A DNA stretch of 64,000 nucleotides from Clostridium omnivorum (GTDB lineage: Bacteria; Bacillota; Clostridia; Clostridiales; Clostridiaceae). Location of the stretch: positions 3,570,728 to 3,634,727 of the forward strand of contig NZ_BRXR01000001.1 in NCBI RefSeq assembly GCF_026012015.1. Direction: 5' to 3'. The position numbers were made by a program, and so were the translations under genes. Under the pieces are notes generated by a model, which did no database searches, had not been told where the DNA came from, and saw only the letters and a program-made list of their open reading frames with translations. Of this stretch, positions 7,732 through 15,341 are shown in pieces. Each line of letters starts with the position of its first letter. Positions within the stretch are counted from its first letter, which is position 1.

Positions 7732-8232
7732 ATGAGTAAGGGTTTAAAGTGGACGATAATTGGAGTTATAATTATAGCGGTCCTTGGTGGAATTGCTTTC
7801 TTTGGATATGAATTTTTCAAATATAAACAGGATGTAAAAGTACCTGAGGTTAAAAAAAGCGCTGAGCAAATTGTTGAAGAAAATAAGTCTGAGATTAACA
7901 AGGTTGATAAAGAAAAGATTAAAGTTACAAGTAAAACTGATATTTACGATATTTTTCATAGGATGAGCAATACTTTAATTGTAGCAGAGGATGGCTTAAT
8001 TTATGGGGAAATACCAATAAATGATGAGAGCATTAGCCAGGCAATGGCAATGGTAAATAGTACGGATTTAATTGATAAATCGGAAAAGGAAGTATTTCTT
8101 AACATACTAGATGCTTGGAAGCATAAAGACTTTTCTAATGGAGTACAAGCCCATAATTATGCCTGGAAGAGACTGAATGGACAGATAGGAAGAGCTAAGG
8201 AGCTTAGAGAGCAATACAAAACTAAGAAGTAG
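7732..8232 (+). CDS. hypothetical N-anchored protein (DUF6241-like)
   Basis: Three in-frame ATGs occur in a row (7726, 7729, 7732); the third gives the best spacing to the GGGGGG ribosome site. The 166-residue product has one N-terminal helix (LKWTIIGVIIIAVLGGIAFFGYEFF), a lysine/glutamate-rich linker (35-65), and a helical external domain ending in a basic tail. The domain pattern DIYDIFHRMSNTLIVAEDG...AHNYAWKRLNGQIGRA is one I associate with small uncharacterised clostridial proteins. No catalytic motif is visible and the gene stands alone. Confidence 0.7.
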   Translation: MSKGLKWTIIGVIIIAVLGGIAFFGYEFFKYKQDVKVPEVKKSAEQIVEENKSEINKVDKEKIKVTSKTDIYDIFHRMSNTLIVAEDGLIYGEIPINDESISQAMAMVNSTDLIDKSEKEVFLNILDAWKHKDFSNGVQAHNYAWKRLNGQIGRAKELREQYKTKK

Positions 8233-8311
8233 AATGTTTTTACAAACACTATAGATGGACTTTTGGTAATGTGTTTTAATTGTATATATAAGTAGAAAGG
8301 GTGGGGAATAT

Positions 8312-9226
8312 ATGAGAGTGGAGGCTTTAAAAAGCAATAGACTAGAAGAATTTATAGATTACTGCAGGAAGCATAGAGCAGAGGTTGATGATTCCTTTTT
8401 ATATGATGAGGACTTAAGGGAGTTTGAACCAAATGCTGAAAATCCAACTTATATAGTTGTTGATGATAATGAGCTAATAATAGCTGCAGCTTCTCTAATA
8501 ATTAATGAATATCACAGAAGAGGCAAGAAAGGCAGGTTTAGAATATTCCATTCTGAAGTTTCTGAGGCTCAGGTATATAATAAGCTGCTGGAAGCTATTT
8601 TAAGACATACAGAAGGACTAGGTAAAATTTTTGTGTTTATGCACACTGATGATAGTTCAGCAATAGAGATTATTGAAGAGCTTAAGTTTACTATAGAGAG
8701 ATATTCTTTTTTTCTTGTGAGAGAGGATTTAGAGGTACAATCTTTCAAGCTTCCAGAAGGTTATGAAATTAAGCCTTTTAAAGCTGGTGAACATGAAAAA
8801 GACTGGTGTGAAGTTAGAAATCAAGCCTTTGCAAAACTTAAGGGTAGTGAGACACCTATTACACTAGAAATGGTATCAAAGATGATTTCAGATAGTGACA
8901 GTATAGAAGGAGCAGCTATGCTGCTTTATCATAAGGAAGTACCTGTGGGAGTAATAAGAGGAGCTTTAGATGAATATGAAGGGACTCAAACTATGAATAT
9001 AGGACCTGTTGCTATAATTCCTGAATATCAGGGAAAAGGATTAGGCAGATGTCTTTTGAGAGCTATACTACGCTTTGCAAAGGATAATAATTTTAGAATG
9101 ACAAGTCTTTGTGTAAATGGTGATAATGAAAGAGCAAAGTCACTATATTTACAGGAGGGCTTTAAGCAGGTAGAAGCAGTTGTATGCTATGATTATCATA
9201 TAAAAAGAAGTAAATCCGAATCATAA
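8312..9226 (+). CDS. double-domain GNAT N-acetyltransferase
   Basis: A 304-residue protein made of two tandem GNAT folds. The N-terminal one (about 1-140) is degenerate and lacks a clear acetyl-CoA loop. The C-terminal one (about 150-300) has motif A, VAIIPEYQGKGLGRCLLRAIL with the QxxGxG pyrophosphate loop at 236-241, and motif B, NERAKSLYLQEGF. This plan resembles mycothiol synthase-like double GNATs, in which only one half is active. No thiol biosynthesis gene is nearby, so the substrate is unknown. Confidence 0.85.
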   Translation: MRVEALKSNRLEEFIDYCRKHRAEVDDSFLYDEDLREFEPNAENPTYIVVDDNELIIAAASLIINEYHRRGKKGRFRIFHSEVSEAQVYNKLLEAILRHTEGLGKIFVFMHTDDSSAIEIIEELKFTIERYSFFLVREDLEVQSFKLPEGYEIKPFKAGEHEKDWCEVRNQAFAKLKGSETPITLEMVSKMISDSDSIEGAAMLLYHKEVPVGVIRGALDEYEGTQTMNIGPVAIIPEYQGKGLGRCLLRAILRFAKDNNFRMTSLCVNGDNERAKSLYLQEGFKQVEAVVCYDYHIKRSKSES

Positions 9227-9361
9227 ATTGTTTATTTAGTGTTTAATATTAGATTTAAGGTTGTAATATATTTTAGAATTGATTACAATAGTCTATGGGA
9301 GAAAATGATTTCAATGCTAATCTACGATGAATCTATATAACAATTAACGAGGAGGATTTCT

Positions 9362-10495
9362 GTGAGTACGAATTTAAAGAGTTCCATGCCTTATGGACAA
9401 CTTGGAATAATTGCTCTTGAAAGCTGTAAGGAACTAGGCGAAAAAATTGATCATTATTTGCTCGAAAAACGAGGAGAGAATTCAGAGGGTCCAGATACTT
9501 ATCTAATTTCTATTGATGAGATAAGATTCTCAAACGGTGAAGGCAAAGTTAAATTAGAGGAGACAGTTAGAGGTAAAGATATATATATATTATGCGATGT
9601 AGGAAACTACAGCTGTACTTATGAGATGTATGGATTCACTAATCATAAGGGACCTGATGAACACTTTCAGGACATTAAGAGAGTTGTATCTGCATTAGGT
9701 GGCAAAGCTAGAAGAGTGACAGTTCTTATGCCTATGCTATATGAAGGAAGACAGCACAAGAGAAAGGGGAGAGAATCCCTAGACTGTGCATTAGCATTGC
9801 AGGAGCTTGAAAGACTTGGTGTTAAAGATATATATACCTTTGATGTTCACGATCCAAATGTTCAAAATGCTATACCTTTAGTTACTTTTGAAAATTTATA
9901 TCCGACTTATGAAATTGTTAAAAGCTTTATTAGGCAGGAAGATATAGAAATAGATAAATCAAAGATGTTAACTATAAGCCCTGATACAGGAGCTATGGAT
10001 AGAGCTATATACTATTCCAATGTTCTTGGACTTGATATAGGACTTTTCTATAAGAGACGTGATTATACTTCTGTTGTAAAAGGAAAAAATCCTATAGTCC
10101 AGCATGAATATATAGGTAAAGATGTTGAGGGTATGGATGTTTTAATAGTAGATGATATGATTGCTTCAGGAGAATCCGTTTTCGATATAGCTAGAGAACT
10201 AAAAAAGAGAAATGCAAAAAGAATATTTGTAGCTACAACATTTGCACTCTTTACAGAAGGAGTAAATAAGTTCAGTGAATTCTATAAAGAAGGATTAATT
10301 GATAGGGTTTACTCAACAAACTTGACCTACATATCTCCAGAGGCTAGAGAGGCTGAATGGTTTAGGGAAGTTGATATGTCAGAATTTATATCAACAGTAC
10401 TTGACTATATTAATAAAGGAAGGTCTATTAGCCCATTAGTAGATGCAACCTATAATATTAAGCAGCTTTTAAGTGGTGCAGAAATTTTAAGATAA
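9362..10495 (+). CDS. ribose-phosphate pyrophosphokinase-like enzyme, long divergent form
   Basis: A 377-residue member of the PRPP synthetase family, about 60 residues longer than the usual enzyme. Two phosphoribosyltransferase-type halves are recognisable: MPMLYEGRQHKRKGRES in place of the usual flexible ATP loop, DVHDPNVQNAIP for the conserved His region, and the PRPP-binding loop VLIVDDMIASGES near 260-272. The start is GTG behind GAGGAGG. The loop changes mean it could be a true PRPP synthetase, as in several clostridia, or a regulatory paralog. It is a single gene with a strong terminator. Confidence 0.8.
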   Translation: MSTNLKSSMPYGQLGIIALESCKELGEKIDHYLLEKRGENSEGPDTYLISIDEIRFSNGEGKVKLEETVRGKDIYILCDVGNYSCTYEMYGFTNHKGPDEHFQDIKRVVSALGGKARRVTVLMPMLYEGRQHKRKGRESLDCALALQELERLGVKDIYTFDVHDPNVQNAIPLVTFENLYPTYEIVKSFIRQEDIEIDKSKMLTISPDTGAMDRAIYYSNVLGLDIGLFYKRRDYTSVVKGKNPIVQHEYIGKDVEGMDVLIVDDMIASGESVFDIARELKKRNAKRIFVATTFALFTEGVNKFSEFYKEGLIDRVYSTNLTYISPEAREAEWFREVDMSEFISTVLDYINKGRSISPLVDATYNIKQLLSGAEILR

Positions 10496-10516
10496 AACTA
10501 TAATTTTTTATAAAAG

Positions 10517-10556
10517 CCAAAGCTGCAGGAATTAACCTGCAGCTTTGGTTATTTTA
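10517..10556. terminator. bidirectional terminator between the PRPP-synthetase-like gene and the YtxH cluster
   Basis: Perfect 13-bp stem CCAAAGCTGCAGG / CCTGCAGCTTTGG with a 6-base loop. It is followed by TTATTTT on the plus strand and by TTTTA on the minus strand, so it can serve both converging units. Confidence 0.9.
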
Positions 10557-10884
10557 AAAATACTTTTTTAATAATAGAAAATATATCTCTTATTATACTT
10601 ATGTAATCTTCGATATTTTCCTTTGCATCAATGGCAGATGCAGCAGTTTCTGTTACTACCTCAGATACAACTTTAATATTATCACTAAGTTCCACTATAT
10701 TATCAGTAGCTTTAGGAAGTGAAGCTAGAACCTGATCGATATTCTTTTCATTTCTTTCTAGAATTCCATTTACATTGGATAAAACCTTAAATAGCTTCAT
10801 AAGTGCCATTATAAGCAGTACTAAAGCAGCTGCTCCTAAAATAGCAAGAACACCTAATACTAAACTAGATACTTTTATATACAT
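10549..10884 (-). CDS. small membrane protein with coiled-coil tail, copy 1
   Basis: A 111-residue protein: one N-terminal transmembrane helix (GVLAILGAAALVLLIMALMKLF, about 11-32), then a long amphipathic helix with heptad-like spacing (NVNGILERNEKNIDQVLASL...), in the style of DUF948 proteins. Copy 2 at 11495-11830 is clearly homologous. It lies 12 bases downstream of a YtxH gene, and the same YtxH-plus-this-protein pair occurs twice in tandem. Probably an envelope-associated stress or general protein; no catalytic motif. Confidence 0.75.
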   Translation of the reverse strand: MYIKVSSLVLGVLAILGAAALVLLIMALMKLFKVLSNVNGILERNEKNIDQVLASLPKATDNIVELSDNIKVVSEVVTETAASAIDAKENIEDYISIIRDIFSIIKKVFLK

Positions 10885-10896
10885 AGCATACCACCG

Positions 10897-11295
10897 TTAT
10901 TCTTCAACTTCAGCTGGAACTTCGATTTCTTTAACTTCATCCTCTGCAATAGCCTCATCACAGCAGCAGCCTTTTCTAGCAGCTTTCTTTTCAGCTAAGT
11001 ATTGTGATATCTTTTCTTTAGCTTCAACAACATTGCCCTTTGTCTCAGTTACTTTATTTTCAACATTGCCCTTAAATTCAACTGTTTTATTCTTTATATT
11101 TTCGCCTAGGTCCTTTGCAGTCTTTGCAATGTCTTCTTGAGTTTCTTTACCTGATTTAGGTGCTAATAATATTCCACTAATAGCGCCAACAACAACGCCA
11201 GCGGCAGTTCCTGCAGAAACCTTTTTAGCAAGTTTTATTCTTTCTCTTTTAGCTTTTTCTCTTTTTTTCTTTTCCATCATTTCAACTATTTTCAT
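10897..11295 (-). CDS. YtxH-domain protein, copy 1, with cysteine triplet
   Basis: A 132-residue protein. After a basic N-terminus comes the YtxH signature, a glycine/alanine-rich membrane-inserting segment AGTAAGVVVGAISGILLAPKSGKETQEDI (about 29-57), followed by a charged helix repeating the pattern K-x-VE-x-KGNVENKVTETKGNV. The C-terminus is unlike copy 2: a CCC triplet and then an acidic tail (AIAEDEVKEIEVPAEVEE). It starts behind AAGGAGG. The cysteines suggest metal binding or a disulfide; that is inference. Confidence 0.82.
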   Translation of the reverse strand: MKIVEMMEKKKREKAKRERIKLAKKVSAGTAAGVVVGAISGILLAPKSGKETQEDIAKTAKDLGENIKNKTVEFKGNVENKVTETKGNVVEAKEKISQYLAEKKAARKGCCCDEAIAEDEVKEIEVPAEVEE

Positions 11296-11473
11296 TTTAT
11301 TTCCTCCTTGTAAACTATTTTCATGTGTCGATGCTTTATGAAATATCTTACATATAATAGCATATTATACCATGAATCTTGTTGAATTTATATAAACACA
11401 TTTGCTATTTTGTTCAAATTTAATAGAAAATGTCACTATGTGTCTATAACTAAATGGATAATTAATAAAAAAA

Positions 11474-11491
11474 GCAAGGGAAAACCCTTGC
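11474..11491 (-). terminator. terminator of the upstream YtxH pair (minus strand)
   Basis: GCAAGGG-AAAA-CCCTTGC hairpin directly after the stop codon of the gene at 11495; read on the minus strand it is followed by seven Ts. It separates the two duplicated YtxH units transcriptionally. Confidence 0.85.
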
Positions 11492-11494
11492 TTG

Positions 11495-11830
11495 CTATTT
11501 TGAGAATACCTCTTTAATTATGGTCAATATATCCTTAATGATAGTAACGTAGTCGTTAATATTTTCCTTTGCTTTAATAGCAGAAGCAGTAGTGTCAGTA
11601 ACAACTTCAGTAACTACCTTTATATTTTCACTTATTTCAGCTGCATTGTTTGAAGCCTTTGGCAGTGATATCAGCATACTGTTTATATTTTTTTCATTTT
11701 TTTCAAGGATTCCATTAAATCTTGATATAACTTTAAACAGTTTTATCAAATTCATTATTAACAGCACTAAGGCAGCTGCTCCTAATATTGCCAGAGCGCC
11801 ATATGCTAAGCTGGATAAATCTATATACAT
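11495..11830 (-). CDS. small membrane protein with coiled-coil tail, copy 2
   Basis: A 111-residue protein of the same length as copy 1 (10549-10884) and nearly the same N-terminus: GALAILGAAALVLLIMNLIKLF, then GILEKNEKNINSMLISLPKASNN and a C-terminal DYVTIIKDILTIIKEVFSK. The matching length, helix and order after a YtxH gene show a tandem duplication of the pair. It starts 11 bases after the YtxH stop with only a weak ribosome site (GCTGGTG), so translation may be coupled. Confidence 0.75.
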   Translation of the reverse strand: MYIDLSSLAYGALAILGAAALVLLIMNLIKLFKVISRFNGILEKNEKNINSMLISLPKASNNAAEISENIKVVTEVVTDTTASAIKAKENINDYVTIIKDILTIIKEVFSK

Positions 11831-11841
11831 TATGGCACCAG

Positions 11842-12183
11842 CTATTCTTGAATTTCTGAAGCTTTATTTTCAATTTCCGAAGCTTTTTTATCTGCCAAAT
11901 ATTTTGATATTTTTTCTTTTGCTTCATCTATTTTGCTCTTTGTTGCAACAACTTTATTAATAGCTGTATCTCTAATCTCAGAGGTCTTCACTGCTACAGT
12001 ATTTACGGTATTAGCTATATCTTCTCTTGTTTCCTTACCTGATTTTGGAGCTAATAATATACCACCTGCACTTCCAGCAACTATTCCTGCTGCTGTACCT
12101 GCAGCTATTTTTTTAGCTAGATTAATTCTTTCTTTTCTTAATCTTTCTTTTTTAATATTCTCTAGTTTTTTTAATAAACTCAT
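11842..12183 (-). CDS. YtxH-domain protein, copy 2
   Basis: A 113-residue protein with the basic start KKLENIKKERLRKERINLAKKI, then AAGTAAGIVAGSAGGILLAPKSGKETREDI (about 30-59) and a charged helical tail. It is homologous to copy 1 through the glycine-rich segment but lacks the CCC triplet and acidic tail. The start follows AAAGGAGG. In other Firmicutes YtxH proteins are often stress-induced; here no sigma-B-type promoter could be identified with confidence. Confidence 0.82.
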   Translation of the reverse strand: MSLLKKLENIKKERLRKERINLAKKIAAGTAAGIVAGSAGGILLAPKSGKETREDIANTVNTVAVKTSEIRDTAINKVVATKSKIDEAKEKISKYLADKKASEIENKASEIQE

Positions 12184-12592
12184 TTCATAAAATCCTCCTT
12201 TAAACTAGTGAGTAATTCACACTGTTTATGTAATCATAATATGAAGAAGTTCTAAATTTGGTAGTATATTTAAAAAAAGAACATAGGAAAAGAAGATATT
12301 TGGATTTGGAACCAAAATAATAACAAGGTTTGATTAAAAAATATCAAGGAGAACATAAAATTAGATTATTTTCACAAAAGTTTTATCATATATATAGGTT
12401 GTACTACAACAGTTGCGCTGATATAATTAAATTAATTAAAATATTCCGAATATTTAAACAAGTATTTCTGCTTTACTTTTTTATTACATTTCTACTTTAT
12501 TTTTTTTATTGCATTTCATCAAGTTCTAGCTCAAAAAATCCATGGCTTTATTTTCATGTTATTTTAATCACAAAGAAAAGGAGAGGATAAAT
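12184..12592. promoter_or_regulatory. 409-bp non-coding region upstream of the hydrogenase operon
   Basis: No gene with coding character is seen; an 86-codon frame inside it has low-complexity Phe/Tyr-rich content and no ribosome site. Two odd-centred palindromes stand out: GTTGTA-C-TACAAC at 12398-12410 and AAATATTC-C-GAATATTT at 12439-12455. A T-rich stretch (12470-12520) with a repeated TTATTrCATTTC follows. The palindromes are candidate operators for redox control of the hydrogenase; no canonical Rex box was found. Confidence 0.45.
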
Positions 12593-13096
12593 TTGTGTGA
12601 AAAAAATTGTTGCTGCAATTTTGACGAAAATGATGACAGATTCAGCAATATTAAGCAAATCATTAAGGAGCATAAAGCTGTAAAAGGTGCTCTCATTCCT
12701 GTACTTCACGAAACTCAAAGAATATACGGATATATACCTGAAAGAATTATGCAAGTAGCTTCTGAAGAATTTAATATTCCAGTGTCTGAGATATATGGAG
12801 TAGCCACTTTTTACTCTCAATTTGCCTTAGAGCCGAAAGGAAAGCATATTATAAAGGTTTGTCTAGGTACTGCCTGCTATGTTAAGGGCTCCCAAGATAT
12901 TATGGATAGATTGTGCAGCCTATTAGAGATTCAGGTAGGAAAAACTACAGAAGATGGACTATTTACTTTAGAGGCTGCCAGATGTTTAGGGGGATGCGGA
13001 CTTGCTCCTGTAATGATGATTGATGATAAAGTGTACGGAAAGCTTATCCCGGATGACGTAATTAAAATAATTGAAGAATATAAAGCTTTGGAATAA
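12593..13096 (+). CDS. hydC: bifurcating-type [FeFe] hydrogenase subunit, NuoE-like [2Fe-2S] protein
   Basis: The likely start is TTG at 12593, about six bases after AAAGGAGAGG; the frame runs further upstream but without a ribosome site. The 167-residue protein has an N-terminal cysteine cluster (CEKNCCC) and the NuoE thioredoxin-like fold with four ligands: Cys-x4-Cys in VCLGTACYVKG and Cys-x3-Cys in RCLGGCGLAPV. It carries electrons between the NAD(P)-binding flavoprotein and the hydrogenase subunit. First gene of a four-gene operon with short spacers. Confidence 0.92.
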   Translation: MCEKNCCCNFDENDDRFSNIKQIIKEHKAVKGALIPVLHETQRIYGYIPERIMQVASEEFNIPVSEIYGVATFYSQFALEPKGKHIIKVCLGTACYVKGSQDIMDRLCSLLEIQVGKTTEDGLFTLEAARCLGGCGLAPVMMIDDKVYGKLIPDDVIKIIEEYKALE

Positions 13097-13107
13097 GGAG
13101 GCACAGC

Positions 13108-13509
13108 ATGAAAACCATTGAAGATCTTAAAAATATAAAAAAAGCGACCTTTCAGAGAGTTAACCAAGGCACCAATAGAAAAACCACAAGAATAGTTGTA
13201 GGAATGGCAACCTGTGGACTAGCAGCTGGAGCAGAGCCTGTATATGATGCAATTGTAGATGAAGTTAATAAGCTTGGCCTTACTAATGTGGTTGTAGTGA
13301 AAACTGGATGTATAGGTGTGTGCAGATTAGAGCCAATAGTTGAAATTATAAAACCTGGGGAGGAAAAGGTTACTTATGTAAATATGTCTCCCTATAAAGC
13401 AAGAAGAGTAATTGCTAGTCATGTGCTTGTGGGGGCTGTTATGAAGGATTATACCATTCATGTTGTTCAGGGAAAAATTTTAAATGATTATAAAATAGAA
13501 AGCGACTAG
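13108..13509 (+). CDS. [2Fe-2S] ferredoxin-like hydrogenase accessory subunit
   Basis: A 133-residue thioredoxin-fold [2Fe-2S] protein: Cys residues in VGMATCGLAAGAEPVYDAI and in KTGCIGVCRLEPIVEI give the four expected ligands. Similar small genes sit between the NuoE-like and NuoF-like genes in many clostridial and acetogen hydrogenase operons. It lies 12 bases after hydC and 14 before hydB. It probably adds an extra electron-transfer step, or corresponds to the N-terminal domain duplicated in the next protein. Confidence 0.85.
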   Translation: MKTIEDLKNIKKATFQRVNQGTNRKTTRIVVGMATCGLAAGAEPVYDAIVDEVNKLGLTNVVVVKTGCIGVCRLEPIVEIIKPGEEKVTYVNMSPYKARRVIASHVLVGAVMKDYTIHVVQGKILNDYKIESD

Positions 13510-13522
13510 AGGGGGGATATAA

Positions 13523-15313
13523 ATGGATTTTTATCGTTCACAGGTATTGGTCTGTGGTGGTGATGGCTGCTGCGATCCTCACTCTGCAGATATTTATAAA
13601 TTTTTTAAAACAGAACTTAAAAGGCATAATGTTGACCATGAAATTGAACTTATAAAAACTGGCTGCTTAGGGCTTTGTGAGCTTGGTCCTGTAGTTATAG
13701 TTTATCCGGAAGGAACCTTTTACAGCAAGGTAACAGTAGAGGATATACCTGAAATTGTAGAAGAACATTTAGTTAACAATAGAGTAGTAGAAAGACTGAT
13801 TCATAAGGCAGAAGGGGATGGAAGAGTTAGAAATTTAAATGAACTTAGCTTTTTTAAAAAGCAAGTAAGAATTGCTTTAAGGAATTGCGGAATTATTGAT
13901 CCTGAAAATATAGATGAGTACATAGCTTTTGATGGTTATAGTGCTCTAGGAAAAGTATTAACTACTATAACGTCTAAAGAAGTTATAGAGGTGATAAAGC
14001 AGTCTGGCCTTAGAGGTAGAGGAGGCGGAGGCTTTCCAACCGGGAAAAAGTGGGAGTTTGCAGCTGTACAGGATAATCCTGAAAAATATATAATCTGCAA
14101 CGCAGATGAAGGAGATCCCGGCGCATTTATGGACCGTTCTGTACTTGAAGGAGATCCTCATTCTGTACTTGAGGCTATGACCATTGGCGGTTATGCAATA
14201 GGTGCAAATAAAGGGTTTATATATGTTAGAGCGGAATATCCTGTGGCGGTACAAAGGCTATATACAGCTATTGAACAGTCAAAGGAATATGGACTTTTAG
14301 GTGACAATATTTTAGGAACTGGTTTTAAATTTGATATTGAAATAAGGCTAGGTGCAGGTGCATTTGTATGCGGAGAAGAAACTGCACTTATGCAGTCTAT
14401 TGAGGGCAAGAGAGGAATGCCTATGCCCAAACCACCATTCCCAGCTGTCAGCGGATTATGGGGCAAGCCTACAGTAATAAATAATGTTGAGACTTATGCA
14501 AATATAGTGCCTATAATGCTTAATGGGGCTGAATGGTTCAGGAGCATAGGAACAGAAAAGAGTCCTGGTACAAAGGTATTTGCACTAGGTGGAAAGATTA
14601 CTAATACAGGTCTAGTTGAAATACCAATGGGAACTACTTTAAGAGAGACTATTTATGAAATAGGAGGAGGAATTCCAAACGCAAAAGAATTTAAAGCAGT
14701 GCAAACTGGAGGACCTTCAGGCGGATGTATACCTTCACAAAATCTAGATACTCCAATTGAATATGATACATTAACCGCTTTAGGGTCGATGATGGGCTCC
14801 GGCGGAATGATAGTTATGGATGAAGATAACTGCATGGTGGACGTTGCAAGATTCTTTTTAGACTTTACTAAGGATGAGTCTTGTGGCAAGTGTACTCCTT
14901 GTAGAATTGGAACAAAGAGGCTGCTGGAATTACTAGAAAAAATTACTCATGGTAAAGGGACTTTGGAAGATGTTGATGCCCTTGAGGAATTGGGCAAGGT
15001 AATTAAAAAGGCAGCACTCTGCGGATTAGGTCAGACTGCTCCAAATCCAGTGCTTTCGACATTACACTATTTTAAAGATGAATATGTAGCTCATGTAACT
15101 GACAAGAAATGCCCTGCTAAGGTTTGTAAGCCATTAATTAGGTATGTGATACTTGAAGATAAATGTAAGGGATGTGGATTATGCACTAGAAATTGCAGCC
15201 AGGGTGCAATAAATGGAAGGATAAGAGAATTACATTCAATAGATCCTGAAGTTTGCATAAGATGTGGTCTTTGCATGAGTGTATGTAAGTTTAGAGCAAT
15301 AGTTAAGGTGTGA
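13523..15313 (+). CDS. hydB: bifurcating-type [FeFe] hydrogenase, NAD(P)-binding flavoprotein subunit
   Basis: A 596-residue NuoF-like diaphorase. In order: an N-terminal [2Fe-2S] thioredoxin-like domain (VCGGDGCCDPHS and KTGCLGLCELGPV), the NADH/FMN-binding loop GLRGRGGGGFPTGKKWEFA near 155-173, ADEGDPGAFMDR, GAGAFVCGEETALM, an SLBB region, the N3-type [4Fe-4S] motif SCGKCTPCRIG, and at the C-terminus two ferredoxin motifs CKGCGLCTRNC and CIRCGLCMSVC. The extra ferredoxin domains are those of the electron-bifurcating hydrogenases, which couple ferredoxin and NAD(H) to H2. Confidence 0.94.
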   Translation: MDFYRSQVLVCGGDGCCDPHSADIYKFFKTELKRHNVDHEIELIKTGCLGLCELGPVVIVYPEGTFYSKVTVEDIPEIVEEHLVNNRVVERLIHKAEGDGRVRNLNELSFFKKQVRIALRNCGIIDPENIDEYIAFDGYSALGKVLTTITSKEVIEVIKQSGLRGRGGGGFPTGKKWEFAAVQDNPEKYIICNADEGDPGAFMDRSVLEGDPHSVLEAMTIGGYAIGANKGFIYVRAEYPVAVQRLYTAIEQSKEYGLLGDNILGTGFKFDIEIRLGAGAFVCGEETALMQSIEGKRGMPMPKPPFPAVSGLWGKPTVINNVETYANIVPIMLNGAEWFRSIGTEKSPGTKVFALGGKITNTGLVEIPMGTTLRETIYEIGGGIPNAKEFKAVQTGGPSGGCIPSQNLDTPIEYDTLTALGSMMGSGGMIVMDEDNCMVDVARFFLDFTKDESCGKCTPCRIGTKRLLELLEKITHGKGTLEDVDALEELGKVIKKAALCGLGQTAPNPVLSTLHYFKDEYVAHVTDKKCPAKVCKPLIRYVILEDKCKGCGLCTRNCSQGAINGRIRELHSIDPEVCIRCGLCMSVCKFRAIVKV

Positions 15314-15341
15314 TAGAGGTGCTTGGAAGGAGGAAAAATCA

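Noticed and set aside
10775..11140. 121-codon plus-strand frame across the YtxH pair
   Set aside because: Ser/Thr/Ala-rich mirror of two real minus-strand genes; no ribosome site.
12330..12590. 86-codon plus-strand frame before the hydrogenase operon
   Set aside because: Low-complexity Phe/Tyr/Ile content, no ribosome site, and it overlaps the likely leader of hydC.
14191..14466. Minus-strand frames inside hydB and hydA
   Set aside because: They run opposite to enzymes with complete catalytic motifs and have the Pro/Ser-rich content of shadow frames.
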